Shown here: positions 10,043-18,424 of the stretch, piece by piece | How the letters are laid out: each line of letters starts with the position of its first letter | How positions within the stretch are numbered: the stretch's first letter is position 1 | Assembly: GCF_001590685.1 (NCBI RefSeq) | Contig: NZ_CP014616.1 | Span: forward strand, 3,285,001 to 3,349,000 | Direction of reading: 5' to 3' | DNA length: 64,000 nucleotides | Source of the DNA: Sporosarcina psychrophila | Lineage (GTDB): Bacteria > Bacillota > Bacilli > Bacillales_A > Planococcaceae | Position numbers and translations under genes: made by a program | The notes under the pieces: generated by a model | What the model saw: only the letters and a program-made list of their open reading frames with translations | Told to the model about the DNA's origin: nothing | Database searches by the model: none

Positions 10043-10231
10043 ATGTCTAAAGAATGTGTTATTACAGGACGCAAAGCCCGTACAGGCAATGCACGCTCCC
10101 ACGCAATGAACGCAACTCGTCGTTCATGGGGTGCGAACCTTCAAAAAGTCCGAATTCTCGTTAACGGTAAACCTAAACGTGTATGGGTCTCTGCTAGAGC
10201 CCTTAAATCAGGTAAAGTTCAACGTGTGTAA
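10043..10231 (+). CDS. rpmB: 50S ribosomal protein L28
   Basis: Structural protein of the large ribosomal subunit. 62 residues, the normal length, with [14 protein letters not shown] at the start and [23 protein letters not shown] near the end. It has one Cys and lacks the paired CxxC zinc motifs, so it is the zinc-free form. A strong AAGGAGGT ribosome site precedes the ATG. It is on the plus strand, opposite to its neighbours, as in B. subtilis, and ends in a terminator that the spoVM frame runs into from the other side. Confidence 0.98.
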   Translation: MSKECVITGRKARTGNARSHAMNATRRSWGANLQKVRILVNGKPKRVWVSARALKSGKVQRV

Positions 10232-10280
10232 AGGACTGTAATTAAAGTTTAAGCGCCTTGGTATTTAAACTTTAAAGAAA

Positions 10281-10326
10281 ATAAAACGCCGGGCTGAATT
10301 TCTTCAGCCCGACGTTTTTTCTTTTT
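10281..10326 (+). terminator. Intrinsic terminator of rpmB
   Basis: CGCCGGGCTGAA, a short loop, TTCAGCCCGACG and a run of T. The 3' end of spoVM (minus strand) lies inside this hairpin. Confidence 0.9.
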
Positions 10327-10450
10327 TCCTTTTTTTATTCTTGGTGTTGCTCGCAGTAGCTTTCGGTGAATCATCCTTCTGGAAAACAACCATACACTTC
10401 CTTACTACTCCACTCACAAATTTCGGCATTGTGAAAGTATAAACTCGCAA
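10304..10450 (-). CDS. spoVM: Stage V sporulation protein SpoVM, with C-terminal extension
   Basis: SpoVM is a tiny amphipathic helix that binds the curved forespore membrane, anchors SpoIVA for coat assembly and inhibits FtsH. The 48-codon frame starts at a TTG (10448-10450) after AAAGGAGTGGGG and reads MRVYTFTMPKFVSGVVRK, then CMVVFQKDD. It lines up with B. subtilis SpoVM (MKFYTIKLPKFLGG...) including Pro9, the residue important for curvature sensing. B. subtilis SpoVM is 26 residues; here about 20 more follow (SPKATASNTKNKKRKKEKTS), ending within the rpmB terminator. The position between thiN and rpmB is the B. subtilis position. Too short for usual gene calling. Confidence 0.85.
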   Translation of the reverse strand: MRVYTFTMPKFVSGVVRKCMVVFQKDDSPKATASNTKNKKRKKEKTSG

Positions 10451-10463
10451 TTCCCCACTCCTT

Positions 10464-11117
10464 TCAGGAATCTGAACTCCTTACCATTAAGCATATGCCC
10501 TCATGGAACGATATAGTACAGACTTCTTCAGCCAGTTCATTACTTGTAAATAACGTCATGCCAGTTTCGAGCGTAGCATCTACCATTTCGAATTTGAAAC
10601 CGGTAAGTGTAAGTCCACTAACTACCCCATTGAATGAAAAAAATGATATGTATTTAAAACGATCATCCGACGTCACTTGATAACTTCCAGGTGTAAGTAT
10701 AAAAAGTTCATTCGTCCCATTACGAATCGAGAATGACGTATCATTATGAGCTATTTGAAGCCGGTACAGAAGATGAAGGGCTGATTCCATATGATCCAGC
10801 CTCCCTCCTGTAACTCCCGTCAAAATGACACACTCTGGCCCGTAGGAAAGAGCACGATCTACTGCAAGTTCCGTATCAGTCTCATTTTTTTCCGAACGAA
10901 ATCGTCCGATTATGCGGACTGCGGCGGCTATCTCATCGTATTCACTTTTCGAAACCGAATCAAAATCCCCCACTGCTTCAAGAGGAACAATACCTCTTTG
11001 CAGCAAGTGAAGTGCACCTCTATCCGCTCCGATGAACACCGTATCTTTATGATGAAATTCCGTCAAGTCAGCTATTTCTGAATCGGGCCCGCCCGCACAA
11101 ACGACTGCATACTTCAT
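10464..11117 (-). CDS. thiN: Thiamine pyrophosphokinase
   Basis: Transfers pyrophosphate from ATP to thiamine to make thiamine diphosphate. 217 residues; recognised by the N-terminal block AVVCAGGP, GADRGALHLL (about 31-40), GDFDSVS (about 51-57) and the acidic KNETDTELAVDRAL region that binds metal and ATP, followed by GVTGGRLDH. The start overlaps the rpe stop (ATGA). Operon order rsgA-rpe-thiN-spoVM is conserved in Bacillus. Confidence 0.95.
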   Translation of the reverse strand: MKYAVVCAGGPDSEIADLTEFHHKDTVFIGADRGALHLLQRGIVPLEAVGDFDSVSKSEYDEIAAAVRIIGRFRSEKNETDTELAVDRALSYGPECVILTGVTGGRLDHMESALHLLYRLQIAHNDTSFSIRNGTNELFILTPGSYQVTSDDRFKYISFFSFNGVVSGLTLTGFKFEMVDATLETGMTLFTSNELAEEVCTISFHEGICLMVRSSDS

Positions 11118-11782
11118 TTTCTTAGCGCACCTTCACCAGCAGCTTTTATCCGGCGTAAAGCTTCTGCACGATCAGGTGCATTGTAGATAGCTGATCCTGC
11201 AACTAAGATTGTAGCACCCGCTTCAACACACGGGATAATCGTTTCTTCATTAATGCCGCCATCGATTTCAATTTCAATCGGAAGTCCTCGCTCACGAATA
11301 ATATCGGCTAGCTGTTTCACTTTCGGAACGACTGAATGAAGAAACTTCTGGCCACCGAATCCGGGATTGATTGTCATGATTAGGACCAAGTCAATTTCAT
11401 CTAGAACATGAAGAATCGTTTCAATCGGTGTATGCGGATTCAAAACAACGCCCGATTTCACCCCGTGAGACTTAATCAGTTGCAATGTGCCGTGCAAATG
11501 AGGGCATGCCTCTACATGAACCGTAATATAATCAGCTCCGGCTTTTGCAAATTGTTCAATATACAGGTTTGGATTTTCAATCATTAAATGGACATCCAGC
11601 GGCAACTTCGTTACTGGTCGAAGTGCCTCAACAACAATCGCTCCCATTGTAATGTTCGGAACGAAATGTCCGTCCATGACATCGATATGGATTAGTGCAG
11701 CGCCCGCTGCTTCCACTTCTTTTACTTCTTCGGCAAGCTTTGAAAAGTCTGCTGCTAAAATTGAAGGTGCAATTTTAATCAT
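11114..11782 (-). CDS. rpe: Ribulose-phosphate 3-epimerase
   Basis: Interconverts ribulose 5-phosphate and xylulose 5-phosphate in the pentose phosphate pathway. TIM barrel of 222 residues with metal/catalytic motifs HIDVMDGHFVPN, DVHLMI, TINPGFGGQKF and IEIDGGIN. The frame is open further upstream through rsgA, but homology begins at MIKIAPSILAADF; the chosen ATG at 11782 overlaps the rsgA end by eight bases. An ATG three codons earlier (11791) is possible, although GAGG then lies too close to it. Confidence 0.94.
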   Translation of the reverse strand: MIKIAPSILAADFSKLAEEVKEVEAAGAALIHIDVMDGHFVPNITMGAIVVEALRPVTKLPLDVHLMIENPNLYIEQFAKAGADYITVHVEACPHLHGTLQLIKSHGVKSGVVLNPHTPIETILHVLDEIDLVLIMTINPGFGGQKFLHSVVPKVKQLADIIRERGLPIEIEIDGGINEETIIPCVEAGATILVAGSAIYNAPDRAEALRRIKAAGEGALRK

Positions 11783-12668
11783 GTTTTTCATACCTCGGCT
11801 TTCGGTCAAGTATTTCTTGCATGAACTGCAAGTAGTGATCATAGCGATGACGTGGAATTTCTCCAGTCTCTACCAACTCTTTTACTGCACACTTTGGTTC
11901 TTTCAAGTGCAAGCAACCTCTGAATCTACAGTTTGGCGCAACTTCATCCATATCTACAAAGTAATGAGACAATTCTTCTTTTTCGATATGATCGAATTCG
12001 AGAGAGCTGAAGCCTGGGGTATCCGCGACAAGACCACCTGATATCTCAAGCAACTCAACATGTCGCGTTGTATGTTTTCCGCGTCCAAGCGCTTCTGATA
12101 TTATCCCTGTTTTCAATTCAAGCACAGGCAATACCGTGTTCAACAACGTTGATTTACCAACACCTGATTGCCCGGCAAGAACTGTAGTCTTGCCTTCAAA
12201 ATAAGGTTTCAATAAGTCAGTCAGTTGAGGATCGTCAATAAAAGTCTCTATAACATCATAACCGATTTTCTTATAATACGCCGCTGATTCAGCTACCATT
12301 TTCAGTTCATCAGCATTCGCAAGATCCTTTTTCGTTAGGCAGATAATTGGTTTTACGTCGAACGATTCGACGACAACCAAAAACCTGTCTAATAGATAAA
12401 GGCTGAATGCCGGTTCCACTATGGAGAATACAAGCAACGCCTGGTGAACATTCGAGATTGGCGGACGGACAAGTTCATTGAACCGCTCATGGACTTCAGT
12501 GACTGTTGCATCATTATCTTCAACACGTACATAGGTCACGAAATCTCCAACCAGCGGATGAATACCACGGTTTCTAAATACTCCACGTCCTCGACATTGA
12601 ATGATTTCTCCGTCATTTTCTACATAATAATACCCGCTGATTGCTTTTCTGATTTGTCCTTCTGGCAT
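11775..12668 (-). CDS. rsgA: Ribosome small subunit-dependent GTPase A
   Basis: Circularly permuted GTPase that helps late 30S ribosome maturation. 297 residues: an OB fold at the N-terminus (CRGRGVFRNRGIHPLVGDFV), G4-like TKKDL, G1 GQSGVGKST, G3 DTPGF, then a zinc finger with Cys and His in NCRFRGCLHLKEPKCAV. The frame is open upstream to 12827 inside prkC, but AAGGGGTGAAAGA before the ATG at 12668 and homology (MPEGQIRKAISG) set the start. Lies 28 bp after prkC. Confidence 0.95.
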   Translation of the reverse strand: MPEGQIRKAISGYYYVENDGEIIQCRGRGVFRNRGIHPLVGDFVTYVRVEDNDATVTEVHERFNELVRPPISNVHQALLVFSIVEPAFSLYLLDRFLVVVESFDVKPIICLTKKDLANADELKMVAESAAYYKKIGYDVIETFIDDPQLTDLLKPYFEGKTTVLAGQSGVGKSTLLNTVLPVLELKTGIISEALGRGKHTTRHVELLEISGGLVADTPGFSSLEFDHIEKEELSHYFVDMDEVAPNCRFRGCLHLKEPKCAVKELVETGEIPRHRYDHYLQFMQEILDRKPRYEKHD

Positions 12669-12696
12669 TCTTTCACCCCTTCTAATTAGAGTCACT

Positions 12697-14712
12697 CTAA
12701 TTGACCAATTCTGCAATGATAGGTTTTGAATCGCGCGTAACCTTATATGACCCAGTCTGTCCTTCTTCCAAGTTAAATGAAATTGATCTTTCCGTCGTTT
12801 CTGTGATTGAAAACTCATCAAAAACATCCGTTATCTTATTATTTTTGTCTTGAATGTAAATTTTAATAAGTTGTGGGACTGGAGCAGGCTGTTCCACTAC
12901 TCCCGAGTTGTCTCCATCATCCTCTCCATCACCTTCGTCACCATCTTCATCGCTAGGACTAGGGCTAGGCTCAATCACTTCAGGTACATACTCAATTGTC
13001 ACCTTTTTGACAACGAACTTATCGGGTTTTTTCTCTGGACCTTTTGATACGACGACTTCGACTTTCCCACCTTTTACAATTTCTGTTTTCCCATTTGGTG
13101 TTTGCGAAATGACACTACCTTTAGGCACTGTTGAAGAATAATCTTCTCTCACTGTATTTATAGTTAAACCTGATGACTCTTCATAATCTTCCAGCCGGTC
13201 CTTGTCATATCCTCTTAGATCGTCAAGAATTTGCTTTTCTTGGCCTTTACTAACAGTAAACAGTAAATCGGTTTCACTGAGAATTACTTCCCCTGAATCT
13301 GGTTCTTGTCCAATGATTGTACCCTCTGGTTTATCAGAAAACTCTTCTATAGAATCAATCGACTTAAAAAGTGTATCGTCTAAAGAAGCCATAACTTTAT
13401 CGGCATTTTCGCCAATATAATCGGCTAAGGTGCTTTTTTCTTTACCGGTACTAATATACAAGGTGATCTCGGAGTCAACACCCCGTTTCTTCCCTGCCTC
13501 GGGTATCGTTTTAATGGCTTCCCCTTCATCAACATCATCGGATTGCTGTCCCTCAGTTACAACCGTATTAAAGCCTGTGCTAGAGAGCACATCCCTAGCC
13601 TCCGTTTCTTCCATTCCAGCCACAGTCGGAATAACAGCCTTTTTAGGGCCAAATATACCTGGAATAAGGGACAACAAAAGTATCAGGATTGCAATGCCAG
13701 CAATTCCACCAACAATGAATGGCCATTTCTTGCGTTTTTTCGGTGGTGTTGGCGGCGGGGATTGTTCAATTGTTACTGGTTCGATCTTCTTAGTCGCTTC
13801 AACGCTATCAAATTTTGTAGTTTCACTAACGATTGGTATCGCGCGCGTGCGGTCATCATCGAAGACAATTGCGAATCTCTTCTCATTTGCCCGTTCGGGT
13901 GACAGTACAGTTAGCAAATCATCATACATTTCATCTGCTGAATCATATCGATATGTAGCATCTTTCATAGTCGCCTTCAAAATAACATTTTCTAAACTTT
14001 GTGGAATTGAAGGGAATACCATTCTTACTGAGGGCGTCTCTTCTTGTAAATGCTTCAATGCAATCGCAACTGCAGTATCCGCTGTAAATGGCAATTCACC
14101 TGACAGTAATTCGTAAAGTACGATGCCTAATGAATAGATATCAGACTTTTTTGTCGCCATTCCGCCACGTGCTTGTTCGGGTGACAAGTAGTGAACCGTC
14201 CCAATGACTGAATTCGTTTTTGTATGTGCTGTTGCACTAAGTGCCATCGCGATACCAAAATCAGTAATTTTAACATTCTCATCCGAATCCATTAAAATAT
14301 TCTGCGGTTTAACATCACGATGGACGATTCCATTATGATGAGCATTCGCAATTGCAGATACAATCTGTTGCATAATCGGCAAAGCTTGCTTAGGCGTCAA
14401 GGCCCCATTATCTTGGATAAACTTCTTCAAGGTTTGTCCTTCGATATATTCCATCACCAGGTAATGCAGTTCACCCTCTTCGCCCACATCGAATATATCA
14501 ACAATGTGCGGGTGCGTCAGACTCGTTGCGGAAAGTGCTTCTCGTTTAAACCTTCTTTTCAATGCCTCTTCATTCGCAAAATCATAATTAAGAACCTTAA
14601 TGGCAACATCGCGGTCCAGGATGACGTCATGTGCTAGATATACTTTTGACATGCCGCCGTCACCAATATTCCTTACAATTTCATAACGTCCACCTATTCT
14701 TGATCCAATCAT
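12697..14712 (-). CDS. prkC: Serine/threonine protein kinase with PASTA domains
   Basis: Membrane Hanks-type kinase that senses muropeptides and controls germination and cell-wall processes. 671 residues: cytoplasmic kinase domain (about 10-270) with catalytic Lys39, HRDVKPQN (Asp133) and DFGIA; a Pro/Lys-rich linker ending PPPTPPKKRKKW; one transmembrane helix (about 330-352); three extracellular PASTA repeats (about 360-560, the second and third starting near STLADYIGEN and KQILDDLRGY); then an acidic Asp/Glu/Gly/Ser-rich linker and a C-terminal beta-rich segment. The start overlaps the stop of the partner phosphatase gene (ATGA). Confidence 0.96.
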   Translation of the reverse strand: MIGSRIGGRYEIVRNIGDGGMSKVYLAHDVILDRDVAIKVLNYDFANEEALKRRFKREALSATSLTHPHIVDIFDVGEEGELHYLVMEYIEGQTLKKFIQDNGALTPKQALPIMQQIVSAIANAHHNGIVHRDVKPQNILMDSDENVKITDFGIAMALSATAHTKTNSVIGTVHYLSPEQARGGMATKKSDIYSLGIVLYELLSGELPFTADTAVAIALKHLQEETPSVRMVFPSIPQSLENVILKATMKDATYRYDSADEMYDDLLTVLSPERANEKRFAIVFDDDRTRAIPIVSETTKFDSVEATKKIEPVTIEQSPPPTPPKKRKKWPFIVGGIAGIAILILLLSLIPGIFGPKKAVIPTVAGMEETEARDVLSSTGFNTVVTEGQQSDDVDEGEAIKTIPEAGKKRGVDSEITLYISTGKEKSTLADYIGENADKVMASLDDTLFKSIDSIEEFSDKPEGTIIGQEPDSGEVILSETDLLFTVSKGQEKQILDDLRGYDKDRLEDYEESSGLTINTVREDYSSTVPKGSVISQTPNGKTEIVKGGKVEVVVSKGPEKKPDKFVVKKVTIEYVPEVIEPSPSPSDEDGDEGDGEDDGDNSGVVEQPAPVPQLIKIYIQDKNNKITDVFDEFSITETTERSISFNLEEGQTGSYKVTRDSKPIIAELVN

Positions 14713-15479
14713 GGATTAGTCGCCTCCACTTCAGTCGAGTCGATTAGAATTACGGAGATATTGTCTTCCCCGCCCATCTTGTTCGCTAAATCCACAAGTT
14801 CTTCCGTCTTTTCATGCAACGTAGCGTTTGATAGAACTATTTCACTCATCGATTGTTGACTTACTTTATTGCTCAGACCGTCCGTACAAATAAGCATATA
14901 CATGCCCTCTTCTAACTCAAGCGAATAAAGATCGGGTACAATCGTTTTTTCAGAACCAACTGCTTTCATAATCCAGTTTCGTTGTGGATGAACTGCTGCC
15001 TCTTCCAAGGTAATTTCCCCACTGTCAAGAAGTGCATTTACGTAGGAATGGTCTCGCGTTACTTGCCGCACACCTTTCCCATCGATTGCGTAGACACGGC
15101 TATCACCAGTATGCGAAATAAGACAAGAACGTCCACGAATGAGAGCTACTTCAAGCGTCGTTCCCATTCCCTTATACGCTTCATTTTCGTTTGCATGTTT
15201 GTAAAGTATGTCATTTGCGAGAATGACCGCTTCCTGCAGCCACTGCGCCAACTTATCTTCTGCTTCAAACGTCGAACTATCAAGTTTCATGAATTGCTCG
15301 CCAATTACTCTGACTGCTGTCGAACTCGCGTAATCCCCCCCCAGGTGGCCACCCATACCGTCCGCTATCACGGCAAGCATAACGCCCTTTGGAAGTGTGT
15401 ATACAGCCGCACTGTCTTCGTTGACCGTTCGTTTCTTGCCGATATCCGTCAAGACTTCAAATTGCAACGTCCATCCCAC
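14709..15479 (-). CDS. prpC: PP2C-type protein phosphatase
   Basis: Metal-dependent phosphatase that reverses PrkC phosphorylation. 256 residues, with the PP2C motifs NEDSAAVY, VIADGMGGHLGG, SHTGDSRVY, RDHSYVNALLDSGEI, LICTDGL and GGEDNISVILI in order. Cognate to prkC, with overlapping stop and start. It directly follows rsmB (21 bp apart); the rlmN gene that separates them in B. subtilis is absent. Confidence 0.95.
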   Translation of the reverse strand: MGWTLQFEVLTDIGKKRTVNEDSAAVYTLPKGVMLAVIADGMGGHLGGDYASSTAVRVIGEQFMKLDSSTFEAEDKLAQWLQEAVILANDILYKHANENEAYKGMGTTLEVALIRGRSCLISHTGDSRVYAIDGKGVRQVTRDHSYVNALLDSGEITLEEAAVHPQRNWIMKAVGSEKTIVPDLYSLELEEGMYMLICTDGLSNKVSQQSMSEIVLSNATLHEKTEELVDLANKMGGEDNISVILIDSTEVEATNP

Positions 15480-15500
15480 CTTTTGCCTCGAATTCTTAGC

Positions 15501-16865
15501 TCACTTACTTTTTTTCCGGAAAGCAGCAACAAAAAAGCCATCGCTGCCAAAGTGTTGCGGAAGTACTTGAAGCGTGTTATCTTCAATCGCCAATTTCTCG
15601 TTTCCAGTTAGTTGCGGTAAAGGGATTTTCTCCATATCCGTATGACGCACAAGGAATCGTTCAACCATTCCCTGGTTTTCGGCATACTCCACTGTACACG
15701 TACTATAGACAATAACCCCGTCAGATTTAATCAATTCACGAGCAGTATCTAGAAGGTCTGATTGAATCGACGTCAACGCATCGAAATCAGCTTGTGTTTT
15801 ATTGTACTTAATTTCAGGCTTTCTACGGATGACACCAAGACCGCTACAAGGTGCGTCGACAAGAATACGATCGAATGAGGACAACTCGTATAGCTCAGTC
15901 AATTTCCTGCTGTCTCCACTCAATGCTTTGATTGACGTTAAGCCAAGGCGAGTCGCATTTGCTTCAATAAGTTTCAGTTTATGTTCATGTAAATCATGTG
16001 CAAAAACTTCACCTTTATCGTTCATTTTTTCAGCGATGTGGGTTGTTTTCCCACCAGGTGCCGCACACATATCGAGTACTTTCATACCTGGCGATAAATC
16101 AAGAGCAAGAACAGGTAGCATCGAACTTTCGTCTTGAATAGTGATAAGTCCTTTTTTATAGGCTTGCGTATTTGCAGGATTGCCACTATCTGAAATGATG
16201 CACTCCGGTACAACTTCGCCTTTTCTTACTTCAACACCTTCTGATTCGAGTAAAGCAATGACTTCGTCTGGCGTTGTTTTTGCTGTATTGACGCGAATTG
16301 TCATCGCTGCTGGATGATTATTTTCATGTGCCATAATGGCCGCGTCTTCTTCACCAAATTGTTCATTCCAACGCTTAATCAACCATTCCGGATGACTCGT
16401 TTCGATAGAAGTTTTCAACGTACCATCTTGCATTTCATCAAGTGAACGGACACCTTTACGCAACACGGAGCGAAGAATACCATTTACAGTTGGTGCTATC
16501 CGTTTATGACCGCGTCTTTTCGCAATTTCAACTGCTTCGTGAACAACAGCATGCGGTGGGATTTTTGTTAAATAAACGATTTGATATAACGATAACCGAA
16601 GAAGCTCTCGAACCCAGCCATCCAATTTACCACGGACAAACGGCTCAAGATAATAATCGAGTGTCATGCGGTGTTGAAGTGTGCCATACGTCAATTCCGT
16701 TAACAAGCCACGATCTTTCGTTTCTATACCATACTTTTCAATTGTTCTATGCAGCAATAGATTGCTATAAGCTTGATGATCATTTATTTCCATCAATATT
16801 GAAAGAGCAGCGTCTCGGACGTTGCCATTCCATATTTTCTTTTTCGGTCTAGTATTTATATTCAT
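15501..16865 (-). CDS. rsmB: 16S rRNA m5C967 methyltransferase RsmB
   Basis: SAM-dependent methylation of C967 of 16S rRNA. 454 residues: an N-terminal NusB-like RNA-binding domain (about 15-140) and a Rossmann methyltransferase domain with the SAM motif [14 protein letters not shown], and two functional cysteines in [15 protein letters not shown] and VYSTCTV. The start at 16865 overlaps the fmt stop by four bases. Conserved fmt-rsmB operon. Confidence 0.95.
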   Translation of the reverse strand: MNINTRPKKKIWNGNVRDAALSILMEINDHQAYSNLLLHRTIEKYGIETKDRGLLTELTYGTLQHRMTLDYYLEPFVRGKLDGWVRELLRLSLYQIVYLTKIPPHAVVHEAVEIAKRRGHKRIAPTVNGILRSVLRKGVRSLDEMQDGTLKTSIETSHPEWLIKRWNEQFGEEDAAIMAHENNHPAAMTIRVNTAKTTPDEVIALLESEGVEVRKGEVVPECIISDSGNPANTQAYKKGLITIQDESSMLPVLALDLSPGMKVLDMCAAPGGKTTHIAEKMNDKGEVFAHDLHEHKLKLIEANATRLGLTSIKALSGDSRKLTELYELSSFDRILVDAPCSGLGVIRRKPEIKYNKTQADFDALTSIQSDLLDTARELIKSDGVIVYSTCTVEYAENQGMVERFLVRHTDMEKIPLPQLTGNEKLAIEDNTLQVLPQHFGSDGFFVAAFRKKSK

Positions 16866-17803
16866 TCAAAACGGTCCCCCTTACTCCATTTAGATCCGGT
16901 TCCGCGAATAAATTCACCCGCCGGCATCCGTTTTTTCCCGGCTGGTTGAAGATCCGTAAGTGCAACAGCGATGTCATCGCCCGCTTTTACAATAATACGA
17001 TCACTATCGATTGCAATAATCGTTCCTGGTAACGCACTGTCAGTTGTATGGATTTTCTCACTCCACCAAATCTTGACGTTTTCACCTTGGAATGCGGTGT
17101 ATGCAACTGGCCAAGGATGAAGTCCACGGATTTTATCGTAGATTGCCTTTCCACCTTTAGACCAGTCAATCCGTTCTTGTTCACGGGAGATGTTACGCGC
17201 GAACGTCACGAGTGATTCGTCTTGAACTGTTTGTTTATTTGTTTCGTTTAAAATAGAAGGCAATGTCTCTTTCAGTAGTGCCGTCCCTGCCACAGATAAT
17301 GCAGTGAACATACTTCCTGTGTGATCCGTATCAGAAATAGGCACAATCACTTGTGAAATAATATCGCCTGCATCAAGTTTTTCGACCATATACATGATTG
17401 TGACGCCCGTTTCTGTTTCGCCATCCATGATTGCCTGGTGAATCGGCGCACCACCGCGATATTTAGGTAGAAAGGATGCGTGTACATTAATGCAACCGAG
17501 CCGAGGGACTTCTAGCAGTTCCTTCGGTAAAATCTGGCCAAATGCTGCAGTCACGATTAAATCTGGTTTAAGCGCAATAATTTCCTCAAGTTCAGCAGAA
17601 CCTCTCAGTTTTTCAGGTTGAATAATCGGCAGTCCAAGCCGTAGTGCTTCAACTTTTACTGGAGGTGGTGTTAAGACCCTCTTTCGCCCGACTGGTCTGT
17701 CCGGCTGAGTGACAACTGCCACGATAGTATGCCCTTCATCAAAGAGCATTGTGAGGACAGATACCGAAAACTCTGGTGTTCCCATAAAGACAATCTTCGT
17801 CAT
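16862..17803 (-). CDS. fmt: Methionyl-tRNA formyltransferase
   Basis: Formylates initiator Met-tRNA using 10-formyl-tetrahydrofolate. 313 residues: N-terminal hydrolase fold with [19 protein letters not shown] and the catalytic region [20 protein letters not shown] (Asn, His) followed by [18 protein letters not shown]; the C-terminal OB domain (from about 205) binds tRNA. The start overlaps the def stop (ATGA). Paired with peptide deformylase, as is usual. Confidence 0.96.
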   Translation of the reverse strand: MTKIVFMGTPEFSVSVLTMLFDEGHTIVAVVTQPDRPVGRKRVLTPPPVKVEALRLGLPIIQPEKLRGSAELEEIIALKPDLIVTAAFGQILPKELLEVPRLGCINVHASFLPKYRGGAPIHQAIMDGETETGVTIMYMVEKLDAGDIISQVIVPISDTDHTGSMFTALSVAGTALLKETLPSILNETNKQTVQDESLVTFARNISREQERIDWSKGGKAIYDKIRGLHPWPVAYTAFQGENVKIWWSEKIHTTDSALPGTIIAIDSDRIIVKAGDDIAVALTDLQPAGKKRMPAGEFIRGTGSKWSKGDRFE

Positions 17804-18321
17804 TTCAGCTCACCTCCACCGCTTTCCCCTACTATCTCTGCTTCTTCTGTTTCTTCTAATTCAGACGGATCAACAACACGAATGATTTTCGAATCAAATA
17901 ATACGCCATTTAAATGATCGATTTCATGAAGAATCGCACGTGCTTCATAATCTTCTGCTTCTAATTCATAAAGTGCGCCATTGCGTTCTTGCGCTTCAAT
18001 GCGTACGAAAAATGGTCTTTCTACTTCGCCGAATAAATCCGGAAAACTTAGACAACCTTCTACTTCTATTTCGGATCCTCCGGTTGCTGTTACAACAGGA
18101 TTGACCATCTCAATAACGTCTTGCCCTTCGCCCATATCGACAATCGCGACACGCACTGCTTCGCCAATTTGTGGTGCAGCGATTCCTATGCCATCCGCCG
18201 CCACCATTGTGTCGTACATATCATCTAGCAGTTTTGAAAGCTTCTTATCAAATTTCACTACTTCTTTACATTGTTGTTGAAGAACCGGAGCCGGATGCTT
18301 CACAATTTCACGTATTGCCAA
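17800..18321 (-). CDS. def: Peptide deformylase
   Basis: Removes the formyl group from nascent chains. 173 residues with the three family motifs [15 protein letters not shown] and HEIDHLNG, whose Cys and two His bind the metal. Shape fits the short (type 1, DefA) form. An acidic, Gly-rich tail ([20 protein letters not shown]) extends past the core. It lies between priA and fmt; a 103-bp gap to priA contains a fragment of the dispersed repeat (about 18385-18425). Confidence 0.95.
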   Translation of the reverse strand: MAIREIVKHPAPVLQQQCKEVVKFDKKLSKLLDDMYDTMVAADGIGIAAPQIGEAVRVAIVDMGEGQDVIEMVNPVVTATGGSEIEVEGCLSFPDLFGEVERPFFVRIEAQERNGALYELEAEDYEARAILHEIDHLNGVLFDSKIIRVVDPSELEETEEAEIVGESGGGELK

Positions 18322-18379
18322 ATCTATTCCTCTTTTCTGTCTTGTTATCTAAGATGTAATTTAACCTTGTACTGCGGAT

Positions 18380-18424
18380 TGGGGCTGACATGGATATTTC
18401 ACGTCCAGACTCCAGCGCTTTTGT
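18380..18424. repeat. Fragment of dispersed repeat (terminal arm)
   Basis: GATATTTCACGTCCAGACTCCAGCGC matches GAGATTTCACATCCAAACTCCAGCGCC at about 38634 and the reverse complement of GGCGTCTGGAGTCTAGAC at about 52446. It appears to be one end of the same repeat family, without the hairpin core. Confidence 0.5.

Noticed and set aside
10495..11081. Plus-strand frames opposite thiN
   Set aside because: Shadows of thiN; no ribosome sites, and thiN motifs explain the coding potential.
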